Both the position numbers and the translations under genes were made by a program. Positions 28,638 through 39,239 of a DNA stretch of 64,000 bases are shown here, piece by piece. The notes under the pieces are model-generated. The model saw only the letters and a program-made list of their open reading frames with translations, was not told where the DNA came from and ran no database searches. The DNA lies in the NCBI GenBank assembly GCA_900115795.1, contig FOXT01000004.1, positions 369,905 to 433,904 of the forward strand, read 5' to 3'. Every line of letters starts with the position of its first letter. The first letter of the stretch is position 1. The stretch is from Lachnospiraceae bacterium XBB1006. Its GTDB lineage: Bacteria; Bacillota; Clostridia; Lachnospirales; Lachnospiraceae.

Positions 28638-30865
28638 CTCTTTGTCCCTTTTCCGTCACGCTTCGCCATACGCAGGCGACTTAAATTCACCACACTGCCA
28701 TGACGTTCCACTTCTAAACTGTCGCCTTCCTGCAGAATATATACCTCCCGCAGTCGATCGTCTGGTGCAATCTTCATGCCTCTCACACCCACAGCCGTTT
28801 TCTTCTTCTCCGGCACTTCCATAATCTGGAACCGAAGGAACATTCCATCCTTCGTCTCCATAACAACGCTCTCCATACCGGTTACCGCCTGTACCTTCAA
28901 AAGGCTGGCGCCTTCATTCAACTTTGTTGCTACCGTATTTCGCTTTGCAACATCAAACTCTTCCCCTTTTACCTGCTTCAGCATACCATCACTTGAAGCC
29001 ATAAAAATCATGGTATTCCTCAAATAATCCATCGAAGCAACCAATAGCATTTGCTCTTTCTCGCTACTATACGTGCTGATGTTATCAACCGGAATGCCTT
29101 TATCTCTGAATTTTCCAAACGGAACATCCATCACCTTTAAGGTGTGTAACTGCCCTTTATCCGTAAAAATACAAATCTTTCCCGTGTTTTTGCAAGGAAT
29201 GATATAGCGACTCTCTTCCCTTGCCGCGTCCAGATTACGCTCGAAGGTAGCCACATCCACGGTCTTAACATACCCAAAACGATTCATTAAGAACACAACA
29301 TCCTGCTCTTCTATCTTCTTCTCTTCAATGACAATCTCCTTTGCATTCTCAATCGATGTGCGGCGTTTTCTTGCATATTCCTTCTTGTAGCCGGCTAACT
29401 CTTTCATGATCTCCTTCGCCATTGCAAGACGACTACCTAATAATTTCTCGTATTTTTCTATATTTCTAATGGTTGTTTCATGCTCTTTCATAAGTGCTTC
29501 AATTTCCAGGCCGATTAACTTATAAAGACGCATTTCCAAAATCGCCTGCGCCTGTCGCTCGGTAAAACGAAGCAGGGATGCGGATTTTTCCGAAAGTCGA
29601 TGCTTAAACTTAATATTAGACGTATCGCCCAAGGTTAAGCAACGCTTCGCATCCTGAATATTCTTACTGCCACGCAAAATCTCAATAATTAAATCCATTA
29701 CATCACAGGCTTTTATCAAGCCTTCCTGGATTTCCTTCTTATCCTGTTCTTTCTTCAATAGTGTCGTATATTTGCGCGTATTTACTTCGTACTGGAAATT
29801 CACATGATGACGAATAATGTCCCGTAGGCTTAAGGTCTCCGGTCGTCCATCACATACCGCAAGCATATTAACCCCAAAGGTATCCTCCAAGCGGGTCTTC
29901 TTATAAAGCAAATTCTTGATATATTCTACATCCGCCCCCTTACGAAGTTCAATTACAATGCGGATACCTTCCTTCGAAGACTGATTCGAGATATCCACAA
30001 TATCCGTAGCTTTCTTGGTTTCTACCAACGCGTACACATCATTCAAAAACTTACCAATATTAGCTCCTACCATCGGATAAGGAATCTCGGTTACCACAAT
30101 GGCTTTCTTGCCTCCCTTTAAGTCCTCAACTTCCACGCGTCCGCGAATCTTTATTTTTCCGGTGCCGGTGGTATAGATTTCTGCCAGATCATCCTTATTT
30201 ACCACAATGCCTCCGGTTGGAAAATCCGGTCCTTTCACATACTCCATCAATTCTTCCACCGTAATATCCGGATTCTTAATATAAGCCTCCACAGCCTCAA
30301 TCACTTCACCCAAATTATGTGGCGGAATACTCGTTGCCATACCAACCGCAATTCCTTCCGCTCCATTTACCAAAAGATTCGGAATTCGCACCGGCAATAC
30401 CACCGGTTCCTTCTCGGTTTCATCAAAATTCGGTCGATAGTCAATCACGTTCTTATCAAGGTCTGCCAAAAAAATCTGCTCCGTTACCTTTTGCAGTCGA
30501 GCCTCCGTATAACGCATCGCCGCCTGCCCGTCGCCTTCAATGGAGCCAAAGTTTCCATGACCGTCAACCAGGGGCATTCCCTTTTTAAAATCCTGTGCCA
30601 TCACAACCAACGCATCGTAAATGGACGAATCTCCATGGGGATGATATTTACCCATCGTATCGCCCACGATACGGGCACTCTTACGATAAGGCTTATCATA
30701 ATGAATTCCCAACTCATGCATATCATATAATACACGGCGTTGTACCGGTTTTAAACCATCCCGCACATCCGGCAACGCTCGGTCTACAATGACACTCATT
30801 GCATAATCAATGTAGGCCTTTTGCATTAATTCCGAATACTCGGTTCGGATAATCTGCTCTTGCAT
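28634..30865 (-). CDS. parC: Type II topoisomerase subunit A (ParC-like)
   Basis: 743 residues, shorter than usual GyrA. It has the quinolone-resistance region RIVGDTMGKYHPHGDSSIYDAL and the catalytic Tyr in AMRYTEARL, then a coiled tower and a C-terminal propeller. The gyrase box QRRGGRG is absent; the matching place reads GKFRDKG. This argues for topoisomerase IV (decatenation) rather than gyrase. It pairs with parE 15 bases upstream. Confidence 0.9.
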   Translation of the reverse strand: MQEQIIRTEYSELMQKAYIDYAMSVIVDRALPDVRDGLKPVQRRVLYDMHELGIHYDKPYRKSARIVGDTMGKYHPHGDSSIYDALVVMAQDFKKGMPLVDGHGNFGSIEGDGQAAMRYTEARLQKVTEQIFLADLDKNVIDYRPNFDETEKEPVVLPVRIPNLLVNGAEGIAVGMATSIPPHNLGEVIEAVEAYIKNPDITVEELMEYVKGPDFPTGGIVVNKDDLAEIYTTGTGKIKIRGRVEVEDLKGGKKAIVVTEIPYPMVGANIGKFLNDVYALVETKKATDIVDISNQSSKEGIRIVIELRKGADVEYIKNLLYKKTRLEDTFGVNMLAVCDGRPETLSLRDIIRHHVNFQYEVNTRKYTTLLKKEQDKKEIQEGLIKACDVMDLIIEILRGSKNIQDAKRCLTLGDTSNIKFKHRLSEKSASLLRFTERQAQAILEMRLYKLIGLEIEALMKEHETTIRNIEKYEKLLGSRLAMAKEIMKELAGYKKEYARKRRTSIENAKEIVIEEKKIEEQDVVFLMNRFGYVKTVDVATFERNLDAAREESRYIIPCKNTGKICIFTDKGQLHTLKVMDVPFGKFRDKGIPVDNISTYSSEKEQMLLVASMDYLRNTMIFMASSDGMLKQVKGEEFDVAKRNTVATKLNEGASLLKVQAVTGMESVVMETKDGMFLRFQIMEVPEKKKTAVGVRGMKIAPDDRLREVYILQEGDSLEVERHGSVVNLSRLRMAKRDGKGTKR

Positions 30866-30880
30866 CTATTCTTACCTCAC

Positions 30881-32803
30881 TTATATATCTAACTGCGCAT
30901 CTTTTGCATTTTCATAAATAAACTGCCTTCGTGGTGCCACCTCAGTACCCATTAACATCTGTGTTATATCCGATGCCATGCGCGCATCTTCGATTTCTAC
31001 TAATTTCAGCATTCTTGTCTCCGGATTCAGGGTTGTCTCCCATAGCTGTTCTGCATCCATCTCACCCAAACCTTTGTATCGCTGCAACGTAAACTTCTCC
31101 TTGTGGGTCTTACGGTATCGTTCAAGTGCTGCATCATCGTAGAGATATTCACCTTTTCCCTTTGACGGAATCGTTTTATACAATGGCGGCATAGCGATAT
31201 AAACGTGTCCCTCAGAAATCAATTCCGGCATAAAACGATAAAACAGTGTTAACAGCAGCGTGGAAATATGCGCACCGTCCACATCCGCATCTGCCATAAT
31301 TACAATCTTGTCATAGCGAAGCTTTGTAATATCAAAATCATTTCCATATCCTTCCGAAAAGCCACATCCAAAGGCATTGATCATGGTCTTAATCTCCGCA
31401 TTGGCAAGTACCTTATCGATGGTGGCCTTCTCCACGTTCAAAATCTTTCCTCGAATCGGCATAATCGCCTGATACATACGATTTCTCGCCATCTTGGCCG
31501 AACCACCGGCAGAGTCTCCCTCCACAATAAAAATCTCACACTTCTTAGCATCCCGACTCTCACAGTTGGCCAACTTTCCATTGGAATCAAAGGAAAACTT
31601 CTGTTTTGTCAAAAGATTCGTCTTTGCCTTCTCTTCGCTCTTTCGAATCTTCGCTGCTTTCTCTGCACAACCAATGACATTCTTCAACACCTCAAGATTT
31701 CGGTCAAAATACAATACAATTTCATCGCCGGTTACTTTACTGGTCACCCTTGCAGCATCCTGGTTGTCCAGCTTGGTCTTGGTTTGTCCTTCAAAACGGG
31801 GATCCGGATGCTTCACAGATATCACAGCCGTCATGCCGTTACGCACATCCGCTCCGGTAAAGTTCGCATCTTTTTCCTTCAAAATTCCAAGCTGTCGGGC
31901 ATAAGAATTTATAACCGTGGTAAACATTGTCTTAAATCCGGTAATATGTGCTCCACCCTCGGCATTATAGATATTATTACAAAATCCAAGTACATTCTCA
32001 CGAAATTCCGTGGTAAACTGAAACGCCACTTCTACCTCAATGCCATCCGCATTTCCTTCAAAATAGATGACATCATGCACCTTCTCGGCATTCTTATTGA
32101 GTGCTTCCACAAATCCCACAATTCCCTTCGGCTCATGGTAAACCACTTCCTCAGGTTCCTCCCCGCGTAAGTCACGAAACGTAATGGTAAGCTTGGGATT
32201 CAAATAGGCGGTTTCATGCAGACGACTCTTTACATCCTCTGCAACAAAGCGGATTTTTTCAAAAATCTCTTCATCCGGAAGAAAATTGATGGTGGTTCCG
32301 GTTTCTTTCGTCTTGCCAATAACCGGAAGAAGTCCATCTTCCAGCGCAATGACAGGGTTTCCCTTCTCATAACGGTCATGATGTATCTTTCCTCCCAGCT
32401 TTACCTGCACATCCAAAAAAGAAGACAATGCATTTACGACAGAAGATCCTACGCCATGCAATCCTCCACTTGTTTTATACGCATTGTTATCAAATTTACC
32501 GCCGGCATGCAAGGTCGTAAACACCACACGCTCCGCGGAAATACCCTGCTTATGCATTCCAACCGGAATACCACGGCCATCATCACTTACGGTACAGGAA
32601 CCATCGGCCTCTAAGGTCACAGTAATATGGTTGCAATATCCGCCAAGGTGCTCATCCACCGCATTATCTACAATTTCATAAATCAGATGATGTAACCCCT
32701 TGCGCGATACACTTCCAATATACATGCCCGGGCGCTTTCGAACCGCCTCCAGGCCCTCTAATACTTTAATACTGCTGGCATCATATGTTGCTTTTCCTGC
32801 CAC
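30881..32803 (-). CDS. parE: Type II topoisomerase subunit B (ParE-like)
   Basis: 640 residues from a GTG start (GGAGG seven bases upstream). GHKL ATPase with EIVDNAVDE, DDGRGIPV, GGLHGVGSSVVNA; TOPRIM with EGDSAGG and DADVDGAHI; C-terminal GLGEMDAEQLWETT. The ATPase subunit partner of the downstream ParC. An expression unit separate from gpmI is likely because a terminator lies between them. Confidence 0.92.
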   Translation of the reverse strand: MAGKATYDASSIKVLEGLEAVRKRPGMYIGSVSRKGLHHLIYEIVDNAVDEHLGGYCNHITVTLEADGSCTVSDDGRGIPVGMHKQGISAERVVFTTLHAGGKFDNNAYKTSGGLHGVGSSVVNALSSFLDVQVKLGGKIHHDRYEKGNPVIALEDGLLPVIGKTKETGTTINFLPDEEIFEKIRFVAEDVKSRLHETAYLNPKLTITFRDLRGEEPEEVVYHEPKGIVGFVEALNKNAEKVHDVIYFEGNADGIEVEVAFQFTTEFRENVLGFCNNIYNAEGGAHITGFKTMFTTVINSYARQLGILKEKDANFTGADVRNGMTAVISVKHPDPRFEGQTKTKLDNQDAARVTSKVTGDEIVLYFDRNLEVLKNVIGCAEKAAKIRKSEEKAKTNLLTKQKFSFDSNGKLANCESRDAKKCEIFIVEGDSAGGSAKMARNRMYQAIMPIRGKILNVEKATIDKVLANAEIKTMINAFGCGFSEGYGNDFDITKLRYDKIVIMADADVDGAHISTLLLTLFYRFMPELISEGHVYIAMPPLYKTIPSKGKGEYLYDDAALERYRKTHKEKFTLQRYKGLGEMDAEQLWETTLNPETRMLKLVEIEDARMASDITQMLMGTEVAPRRQFIYENAKDAQLDI

Positions 32804-32856
32804 GACAATTCCTCCTATACTTTTTATTCACTGCTTTTCAGAATACCACAAATCTG

Positions 32857-32898
32857 CAAAAAAGAAAAGCCCCGAAGAATTCTCCTTCCTCGAAGCTT
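32857..32898 (-). terminator. Terminator after gpmI
   Basis: Minus strand AAGCTTCGA pairs with TTCGGGGCTT (with two G-T pairs), then TTTTCTTTTTT. It ends the glycolytic run and stands just before parE. Confidence 0.8.
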
Positions 32899-32903
32899 CC
32901 CTT

Positions 32904-34451
32904 TTACTGCTTATGAACCAACAATGTTTTTCCGGTCATTTCCTTTGGTTTCGGAAGATCCATTAATTCCAAAATTGTCGGTGCGATATCCGCTAAACAT
33001 CCACCTTCACGAAGTTCCACATTTTCAGGTCCATTGACCAAAATAAACGGAACCGGATTGGTGGTATGTGCCGTATGCGGTTTTCCTGTTTCGTAATCAA
33101 TCATTTTCTCTGCATTTCCGTGATCTGCGCAAATAAACATGACGCCACCCACTTCTTTTACCGCCTCAACAGCTTCTCCAACCAGTGAATCAATTCGTTC
33201 CACCGCCTTTACAGCTGCCTCAATCACTCCGGTATGTCCTACCATATCCGGGTTCGCGAAATTAATAATGATGGTATCATACGCATTGGATTTAATAGCC
33301 TCAACCAAATCCATGCCAACCTCCGGGGCACTCATTTCCGGCTTCAAATCGTAGGTTGCAACATCCTTCGGGCTATTTACCAAAATACGTTTTTCGTCAA
33401 TGTTCGGTTCTTCCACTCCACCATTGAAAAAGAAGGTTACATGGGCATACTTCTCTGTTTCGGCAAGACGAAGCTGTTTCTTTCCACAAGAAGCCAGGTA
33501 CTCACCTAACGTATTCGTCAACTGCTCCTTCTCAAACGCAATGAGTTTATTCGGAATTGTCTCATCGTAATTCTTAAAGCATACATACGTAAGTGGCATA
33601 AATGTCCGCTCAAATCCGGAAAATTCCGGATCACAAAAGGCTCTTGTAATCTGTCTTGCACGATCCGGACGGAAATTAAAGAAAATAACAGAATCCTTCG
33701 GTTTTACCAAAGAAAGCGGTATTCCCTCTTCATCCACAATAACCGTCGGCAATACAAATTCATCCGTAACGCCTTCTTTATAGGACGCCTCCATTGCTTC
33801 TACGGCACTATGCGCTTTCACACCTTCTCCGCTTACCAAACTGTCATAGGCTTTCTTCGTACGATCCCAGTTCGTATCACGATCCATCGCATAATACCGT
33901 CCGGAAAGAGAAGCAATTTTACCAACGCCAAGCTCTTTCATCTTATCCTCTAACTGCTTTACATAATCTTTTCCGGATGCCGGCGGTGTGTCACGTCCAT
34001 CCAAAAACGCATGAACATAAACACGATCAAACGCCTGTCTCTTTGCCATCTCCAGCAATCCGTAAATATGCGTAAGGTGAGAATGTACTCCACCATCGGA
34101 TAACAAGCCCCACAAGTGTAAATCGGACTGATTTTCCTTACAATTTTCAATTGCCTTTAACAGATTTTCATTTTCAAAAAAGTCTCCCTCTTCAATCGAC
34201 TTGGTAATACGCGTTAAATCCTGATATACAATTCTTCCGGCTCCAATATTCATATGCCCCACTTCCGAATTGCCCATCTGTCCATCCGGTAATCCTACAT
34301 ATAAGCCCGATGCATTTCCTTTCACAAATGGGCACTCCTTCATCAAACGATCCATTACCGGGGTCTTCGCCATAGCGATAGCATTTCCATCCCGACGCTC
34401 GTTTAGACCATATCCATCTAACACCATTAATACGGTTGGTTTTTTACTCAT
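32904..34451 (-). CDS. gpmI: Cofactor-independent phosphoglycerate mutase
   Basis: 515 residues, typical of the Mn-dependent iPGM of the alkaline phosphatase superfamily. Visible: LDGYG metal ligand (Asp11), catalytic Ser in GQMGNSEVGHMNIG, HAFLDGRDTPP, and ADHGNAE metal-binding end motif with the following HTAHT. It interconverts 3- and 2-phosphoglycerate. Last gene of the glycolytic run, four bases after capA. Confidence 0.97.
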   Translation of the reverse strand: MSKKPTVLMVLDGYGLNERRDGNAIAMAKTPVMDRLMKECPFVKGNASGLYVGLPDGQMGNSEVGHMNIGAGRIVYQDLTRITKSIEEGDFFENENLLKAIENCKENQSDLHLWGLLSDGGVHSHLTHIYGLLEMAKRQAFDRVYVHAFLDGRDTPPASGKDYVKQLEDKMKELGVGKIASLSGRYYAMDRDTNWDRTKKAYDSLVSGEGVKAHSAVEAMEASYKEGVTDEFVLPTVIVDEEGIPLSLVKPKDSVIFFNFRPDRARQITRAFCDPEFSGFERTFMPLTYVCFKNYDETIPNKLIAFEKEQLTNTLGEYLASCGKKQLRLAETEKYAHVTFFFNGGVEEPNIDEKRILVNSPKDVATYDLKPEMSAPEVGMDLVEAIKSNAYDTIIINFANPDMVGHTGVIEAAVKAVERIDSLVGEAVEAVKEVGGVMFICADHGNAEKMIDYETGKPHTAHTTNPVPFILVNGPENVELREGGCLADIAPTILELMDLPKPKEMTGKTLLVHKQ

Positions 34452-34454
34452 AGA

Positions 34455-35891
34455 TTACTCCTTCTTTCCTTCTTCTATCTCATGAACAAATCCCTGACTA
34501 TCCACCTTCGTAAGCCAGGATAGATGTTCCATGTATCGATAAGCCTTATTCTTATCTTTTTTTCGTGTAAGCAGCCGTGTCTTTCCATTCTGATAGTAAC
34601 ATGGAACAAATCGATATTTTACCGCTTCCTTTTCCATGTTTTCGGGAATCACAATTTGAAACATTCCCGTCTTTCTCGCATTCGGCATACTCCAGTCGAA
34701 CCAAAAATTTCCGAGACTGTAAAACACCGGTATATGATTATAATACTCCATTCCCTGCAGGCAATGGGTGTGACCACCAATCACCACATCCGCACCGGCA
34801 CGAATAAACTTCCGTCCCAAATCCACCTGGTCCTTTTCATAAAACACCTTACCCTCTGTACCCCAATGTACAAAAGCAATGACATAGTCGGCACGTTTTT
34901 TTGCCTCTTCAATTATGCGAAGATATTTCTCCGGATACTGGCATTTCAATACCCCCGGGCTATTCTTAGTAGCTTCTTTCGTATACCGGTACGTTCGCTC
35001 CACCTGCGTTGCCGCTGTGATAGCAATCACCTTTCCGTTTATTACAAAATAAAGCGCCTTTGATGCCTCATTCAAATCCTTTCCTGCGCCCACATACGGT
35101 ATCCCGTTGTCTCGCAAGGTCTTCATGGTTGTCAATAATCCCTTCGCACCATAATCATACACATGATTATTGGCTAAAGACACCAAATCTACGCCCAAAG
35201 ACCTTAAATTCTTTGCGCGTTTCGGATGTCCCCGAAACGTATAGGCTTTCCCCGCAAGGGGCGTTCCTCTTGTTCCGTAGGTACACTCATTATTTATCAT
35301 CATCAAATCTGCATCCTGCATTTGTTCCAATAGCCCATTCGTAAAACAATCGGCAACGTTTAGGTAATTGCGTTCTGCAAATTTCACATTCTCCCATGTA
35401 TCGTCAAAATTCACATCGCCTGCAAAGTTCATGACGATGTCAGTACTATTCTGACTTCCCTTTATGTACACGTTATCTAACGTCTCCGGATGAATTCCTA
35501 TCTCCATACAATAATAAATCCACAAACTATGTATGGTATTTCCCGTCAAGCGGGCAAATACCGTCTTGTCGCTCCCCTGCGCAAGTGATGCGGACAGCTT
35601 TCGAAAAATACCTTCCCCGTATCGATGATACATCCATAGATAAAAACTCTCATCCAAAGGATATCCTGCACTGTTAACTTTCTCCGTATTCTTCAAGCAC
35701 ACTTCCACCAGCCGATCCAAATCTTTCGCAATCTCTTTCCGATTCTCGATAGCATTTGCGGAGGCTCCCTTTCCGGGGGCCTCCGTTTGCTTGCTGTGGG
35801 AAGGCATGATTTGTGTAATCGGTGTACAAGACGCAAGCCCCATCAGGCACGCCAATACCACACCCATTACGCGTACGGAAAATTTTCTCAC
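34455..35891 (-). CDS. CapA/PgsA-family lipoprotein
   Basis: 478 residues with a lipoprotein signal (lipobox LASC, Cys at about 22). The C-terminal 330 residues form the PGA_cap metallophosphoesterase-like domain: NFAGDVNFDD, NNECTYG, LANNHVYDYG, VAFVHWGTEG, GGHTHCLQG and YSLGNFWFD. The family acts in polyglutamate capsule systems in some bacteria, but many members stand alone. Here it sits between tpiA and gpmI, with 21 and 3 bases around it, and no pgsB/pgsC nearby. Confidence 0.9.
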   Translation of the reverse strand: MRKFSVRVMGVVLACLMGLASCTPITQIMPSHSKQTEAPGKGASANAIENRKEIAKDLDRLVEVCLKNTEKVNSAGYPLDESFYLWMYHRYGEGIFRKLSASLAQGSDKTVFARLTGNTIHSLWIYYCMEIGIHPETLDNVYIKGSQNSTDIVMNFAGDVNFDDTWENVKFAERNYLNVADCFTNGLLEQMQDADLMMINNECTYGTRGTPLAGKAYTFRGHPKRAKNLRSLGVDLVSLANNHVYDYGAKGLLTTMKTLRDNGIPYVGAGKDLNEASKALYFVINGKVIAITAATQVERTYRYTKEATKNSPGVLKCQYPEKYLRIIEEAKKRADYVIAFVHWGTEGKVFYEKDQVDLGRKFIRAGADVVIGGHTHCLQGMEYYNHIPVFYSLGNFWFDWSMPNARKTGMFQIVIPENMEKEAVKYRFVPCYYQNGKTRLLTRKKDKNKAYRYMEHLSWLTKVDSQGFVHEIEEGKKE

Positions 35892-35912
35892 TGCATTCCC
35901 TCACTCGTATTT

Positions 35913-36662
35913 TTATTTGTAATTTACAATTTGTCCAAAATCTGCTTTCAGCGACGCACCGCCTACCAAACCACCGTCAATATCTTCCATGGCGAATAAT
36001 TCCGGTGCACTATCCTTTGATACACTTCCGCCGTACTGAATACGAATTGCTTCTGCCACATCGTTATCGTACATTTCCCGGATGCAATCACGAATTGCTT
36101 TGCACACTTCCTGTGCCTGCTCCTTGGTTGCAACCTTTCCGGTTCCAATTGCCCAGATTGGCTCGTATGCGATCACTGCCTGTTTTGCCTGCTCCTTGGT
36201 AACATTTAAAAATGCAACTTTGATCTGCTGACGAATCCAGTCAATCGTAATTCCCTGTTCTCTCTGTTCCAGACTTTCTCCACAACAGATAATTGGAATC
36301 AGGTTATGTTCAAACGCCTTTAATACCTTCTTGTTCACTGTTTCATTCGTCTCGGCAAAATATTCGCGGCGCTCAGAATGTCCAATAATCACGTGGCTAA
36401 CGCCCGCTTCTGTTAACATATTTGGTGCAATTTCGCCGGTAAACGCGCCTTTTTCCTCATAGTACATATTCTCTGCACCAATGTGAATGTTGGTACCTTT
36501 GGTTGCTTCCACCGCCGGAATAATATCAATCGCCGGAACACAGAAAACAACATCCACCTCATCATTCTTAACCAACGGTTTTAATTCTTCGATTAATGCA
36601 ACTGCCTCCTTCGGAGTCTTATTCATTTTCCAGTTGCCTGCAATAATCATTCTTCTTGACAT
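35913..36662 (-). CDS. tpiA: Triosephosphate isomerase
   Basis: 249 residues. Substrate Lys in GNWKMNKT, catalytic His in [11 protein letters not shown], catalytic Glu in [12 protein letters not shown], phosphate loop near GGSV and GLVGGASL. Glycolytic enzyme, in order after pgk. Confidence 0.98.
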   Translation of the reverse strand: MSRRMIIAGNWKMNKTPKEAVALIEELKPLVKNDEVDVVFCVPAIDIIPAVEATKGTNIHIGAENMYYEEKGAFTGEIAPNMLTEAGVSHVIIGHSERREYFAETNETVNKKVLKAFEHNLIPIICCGESLEQREQGITIDWIRQQIKVAFLNVTKEQAKQAVIAYEPIWAIGTGKVATKEQAQEVCKAIRDCIREMYDNDVAEAIRIQYGGSVSKDSAPELFAMEDIDGGLVGGASLKADFGQIVNYK

Positions 36663-36680
36663 TGTCCTTCTCCTTTGTAT

Positions 36681-37886
36681 TTATTTATCAGAAATGGCTT
36701 CTACGCCCGGAAGTTTCTTTCCTTCTAAGAACTCTAAACTAGCGCCACCACCGGTAGAAATGTGAGACATCTTATCGCCAAATCCAAGCTGGTTTACAGC
36801 AGCCGCGGAATCTCCTCCACCGATAATCGTAATAGCATCCGTTTCTGCCAAAGCCTTCGCCATGGCTACTGTACCTTTTGCAAAAATAGGGTTCTCAAAC
36901 ACTCCCATCGGTCCATTCCAAACAACGGTCTTCGCATTCTTAACTGCTTCTGCAAAGGTCTTCTGCGTTGCCTCACCGATATCTAATCCCATCTGGTCTG
37001 CCGGAATGGCATCTACGCCAACGTTCTTGCATGCAATCTCTGCATCAATCGGATTCGGGAACTGTGATGCAATCACACAGTCTGTCGGAAGCAACAACGT
37101 CTTTCCAAGTTTCTTTGCCTTCTCAATCATCTCTTTACAATAGGACAACTTCTCATCGTCTACCAGGGAGGTTCCTACTTCATATCCCTGCGCCTTCAAA
37201 AAGGTATAGGACATTCCGCCACCAATGATTAAGGTATCACACTTCTCGAGCAAGGTATTGATTACATTCAGCTTATCTGCAACCTTTGCTCCACCCAAAA
37301 TAGCAACCAACGGTCTCTTCGGTGCATCCACTGCATTTCCAAGGAACTCTAATTCCTTCTGAATCAGGTATCCCACTGCCGTTGTCTTTACGAACTTCGT
37401 AACACCTTCTGTAGAACAATGTGCACGGTGTGCCGTTCCAAAAGCATCATTTACGTAAACATCTGCCAAAGAAGCCAATTCTTTACTAAAGTTCTCTTCA
37501 TTCTTGGTCTCTTCCGCACGGTATCGGGTATTTTCCAACAAAACCACGTCGCCATCTTTCATGGCCGCTACTGCGTTCCTGGCATTCTCTCCCACAACCG
37601 TATCATCTTTTGCAAATGTAACTTTCTTTCCCAAAAGTTCCTCTAAGCGCTTTGCAACCGGTGCCAAAGACAATTCCGGCTTCGGCTCTCCCTTCGGTTT
37701 ACCAAGGTGAGAGCAAAGAATTACCTTTCCACCACCTGCAATTAGTTTCTGAATCGTAGGCAATACTGCCACAAGGCGATTCTCATCTGTAATCTGTCCG
37801 TCCTTCAATGGTACATTGAAATCGCAACGAACCAATACACGTAATCCTTTTACATTTAAATCATCTACTGTTTGTTTGTTTAACAT
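36681..37886 (-). CDS. pgk: Phosphoglycerate kinase
   Basis: 401 residues. Begins with the conserved [14 protein letters not shown], followed by SHLGKPKG, the domain hinge with NDAFGTAHR, and the ATP site GGGDSAAA with a final [13 protein letters not shown]. It makes ATP from 1,3-bisphosphoglycerate. It stands 68 bases after gap, with a terminator-like hairpin between. Confidence 0.98.
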   Translation of the reverse strand: MLNKQTVDDLNVKGLRVLVRCDFNVPLKDGQITDENRLVAVLPTIQKLIAGGGKVILCSHLGKPKGEPKPELSLAPVAKRLEELLGKKVTFAKDDTVVGENARNAVAAMKDGDVVLLENTRYRAEETKNEENFSKELASLADVYVNDAFGTAHRAHCSTEGVTKFVKTTAVGYLIQKELEFLGNAVDAPKRPLVAILGGAKVADKLNVINTLLEKCDTLIIGGGMSYTFLKAQGYEVGTSLVDDEKLSYCKEMIEKAKKLGKTLLLPTDCVIASQFPNPIDAEIACKNVGVDAIPADQMGLDIGEATQKTFAEAVKNAKTVVWNGPMGVFENPIFAKGTVAMAKALAETDAITIIGGGDSAAAVNQLGFGDKMSHISTGGGASLEFLEGKKLPGVEAISDK

Positions 37887-37904
37887 ACGTCACCCTCCAA
37901 CTCT

Positions 37905-37940
37905 GAAAAAAAGGATCCGCAACTTCGACGGATCCTTTTC
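37905..37940 (-). terminator. Terminator/attenuator between gap and pgk
   Basis: Perfect 11-base-pair stem AAAAGGATCCG / CGGATCCTTTT with a nine-base loop and a following T run on the minus strand. It should reduce read-through from gap to pgk and give extra gap message. Confidence 0.92.
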
Positions 37941-37954
37941 TATCGTATTCTTTC

Positions 37955-38971
37955 TTATGCTAATTCAGAAAAATATTTGATAGTACGAACCATCTGGCTT
38001 GTATAACTGTTTTCATTATCATACCAAGAAACAACCTGAACTTCAAATAAATCTTCTGAAATCTTGGAAACTAATGTCTGTGTTGCATCAAACAAAGAAC
38101 CATAGCGCATTCCGATAATATCGGAAGAAACGATTTCATCGGTATTATATCCGAAGGATTCATTGCTTGCAGCCTTCATTGCATTATTAATTCCTTCTAC
38201 CGTAATATCTTTTCCTTTTACAACTGCGGTAAGAATGGTGCTGGAACCGGTTGGTACCGGAACACGCTGTGCCGCACCAATCAATTTGCCATCCAATTCC
38301 GGAATAACAAGACCGATTGCCTTTGCCGCACCGGTACTATTCGGAACGATGTTAATAGCAGCTGCACGAGATCTTCTTAAATCTCCCTTTCTCTGAGGAC
38401 CATCAAGTGTCATCTGGTCACCGGTGTAGGCATGGATGGTACACATAATTCCGGACTGAATCGGCGCATATTTATTCAATGCATTTGCCATTGGCGCCAA
38501 GCAGTTGGTTGTACAACTTGCAGCGGAAATAACCGTATCACTTGCCTTTAACGTCTCATGGTTTACATTGTAAACGATGGTTGGTAAATCTTTTCCTGCC
38601 GGTGCAGAAATAACAACCTTACGGGCTCCTGCTTTAATATGTGCTTCCGCTTTCTCTTTGGATGTATAGAAACCGGTACACTCAAGCACTACATCCACGT
38701 TTAACTCACCCCATGGGCACTTAGTAGCATCTGCCTCTGCATAAATCTTAATTGTCTTTCCATCAACTGTAATAGAATCTTCACCGGCAGATACCTTGTC
38801 CGCTAATGCATATCTTCCCTGAGAAGAATCATATTTCAAAAGATGTGCCAGCATTGTTGGGTTTGTCAAATCGTTAATTGCTACTACTTCATATCCTTCT
38901 GCTCCAAACATCTGTCTAAATGCAAGACGTCCAATACGTCCAAATCCATTAATTGCTACCTTTACTGACAT
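37955..38971 (-). CDS. gap: Glyceraldehyde-3-phosphate dehydrogenase
   Basis: 338 residues, NAD-binding [10 protein letters not shown], catalytic Cys in [13 protein letters not shown] (about residue 155), C-terminal [13 protein letters not shown]. First gene of the glycolytic run. A TATAAT box on the minus strand around 39030-39035 is a likely -10, without a convincing -35 box. Confidence 0.98.
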   Translation of the reverse strand: MSVKVAINGFGRIGRLAFRQMFGAEGYEVVAINDLTNPTMLAHLLKYDSSQGRYALADKVSAGEDSITVDGKTIKIYAEADATKCPWGELNVDVVLECTGFYTSKEKAEAHIKAGARKVVISAPAGKDLPTIVYNVNHETLKASDTVISAASCTTNCLAPMANALNKYAPIQSGIMCTIHAYTGDQMTLDGPQRKGDLRRSRAAAINIVPNSTGAAKAIGLVIPELDGKLIGAAQRVPVPTGSSTILTAVVKGKDITVEGINNAMKAASNESFGYNTDEIVSSDIIGMRYGSLFDATQTLVSKISEDLFEVQVVSWYDNENSYTSQMVRTIKYFSELA

Positions 38972-39143
38972 ATTTTGTCCTCCTATGCTAAAAAATTATT
39001 AATAACAGCTGCATCATTTTGATGGAATTATAACACAATTTCAACTGAAAATCTAGCATAGTTATGCAATTCTCTTGATTTCACAACATTTTCATGATTT
39101 TAGCCAAGTCAATCTATCTTTGTATTCTTTTTTTCGTGATTTC

Positions 39144-39196
39144 TTATGAGCAATTTTAGTTGACATCACTTAGCCTTGTTCATTTTTGCTCATAAA
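39144..39196. repeat. 10-bp perfect inverted repeat between gap and mnmA
   Basis: TTATGAGCAA and its exact complement TTGCTCATAA are separated by 33 bases in the 268-base space between mnmA and gap. There is no T run next to it, so it is not a standard terminator. It may be an operator pair or an RNA stem. Nothing else coding is seen in this space. Confidence 0.5.
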
Positions 39197-39239
39197 TAAT
39201 CATTTTCAATCACCCTTTCCCACAATGTTACCAAAATAA

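Noticed and set aside
31268-32170. 300-codon open frame on the plus strand opposite parE
   Set aside because: Antisense shadow of a conserved gene with no ribosome site and no recognisable protein pattern.
28634-32803. DNA gyrase gyrA-gyrB
   Set aside because: The A subunit is short and has no QRRGGRG gyrase box, so topoisomerase IV is the better call.
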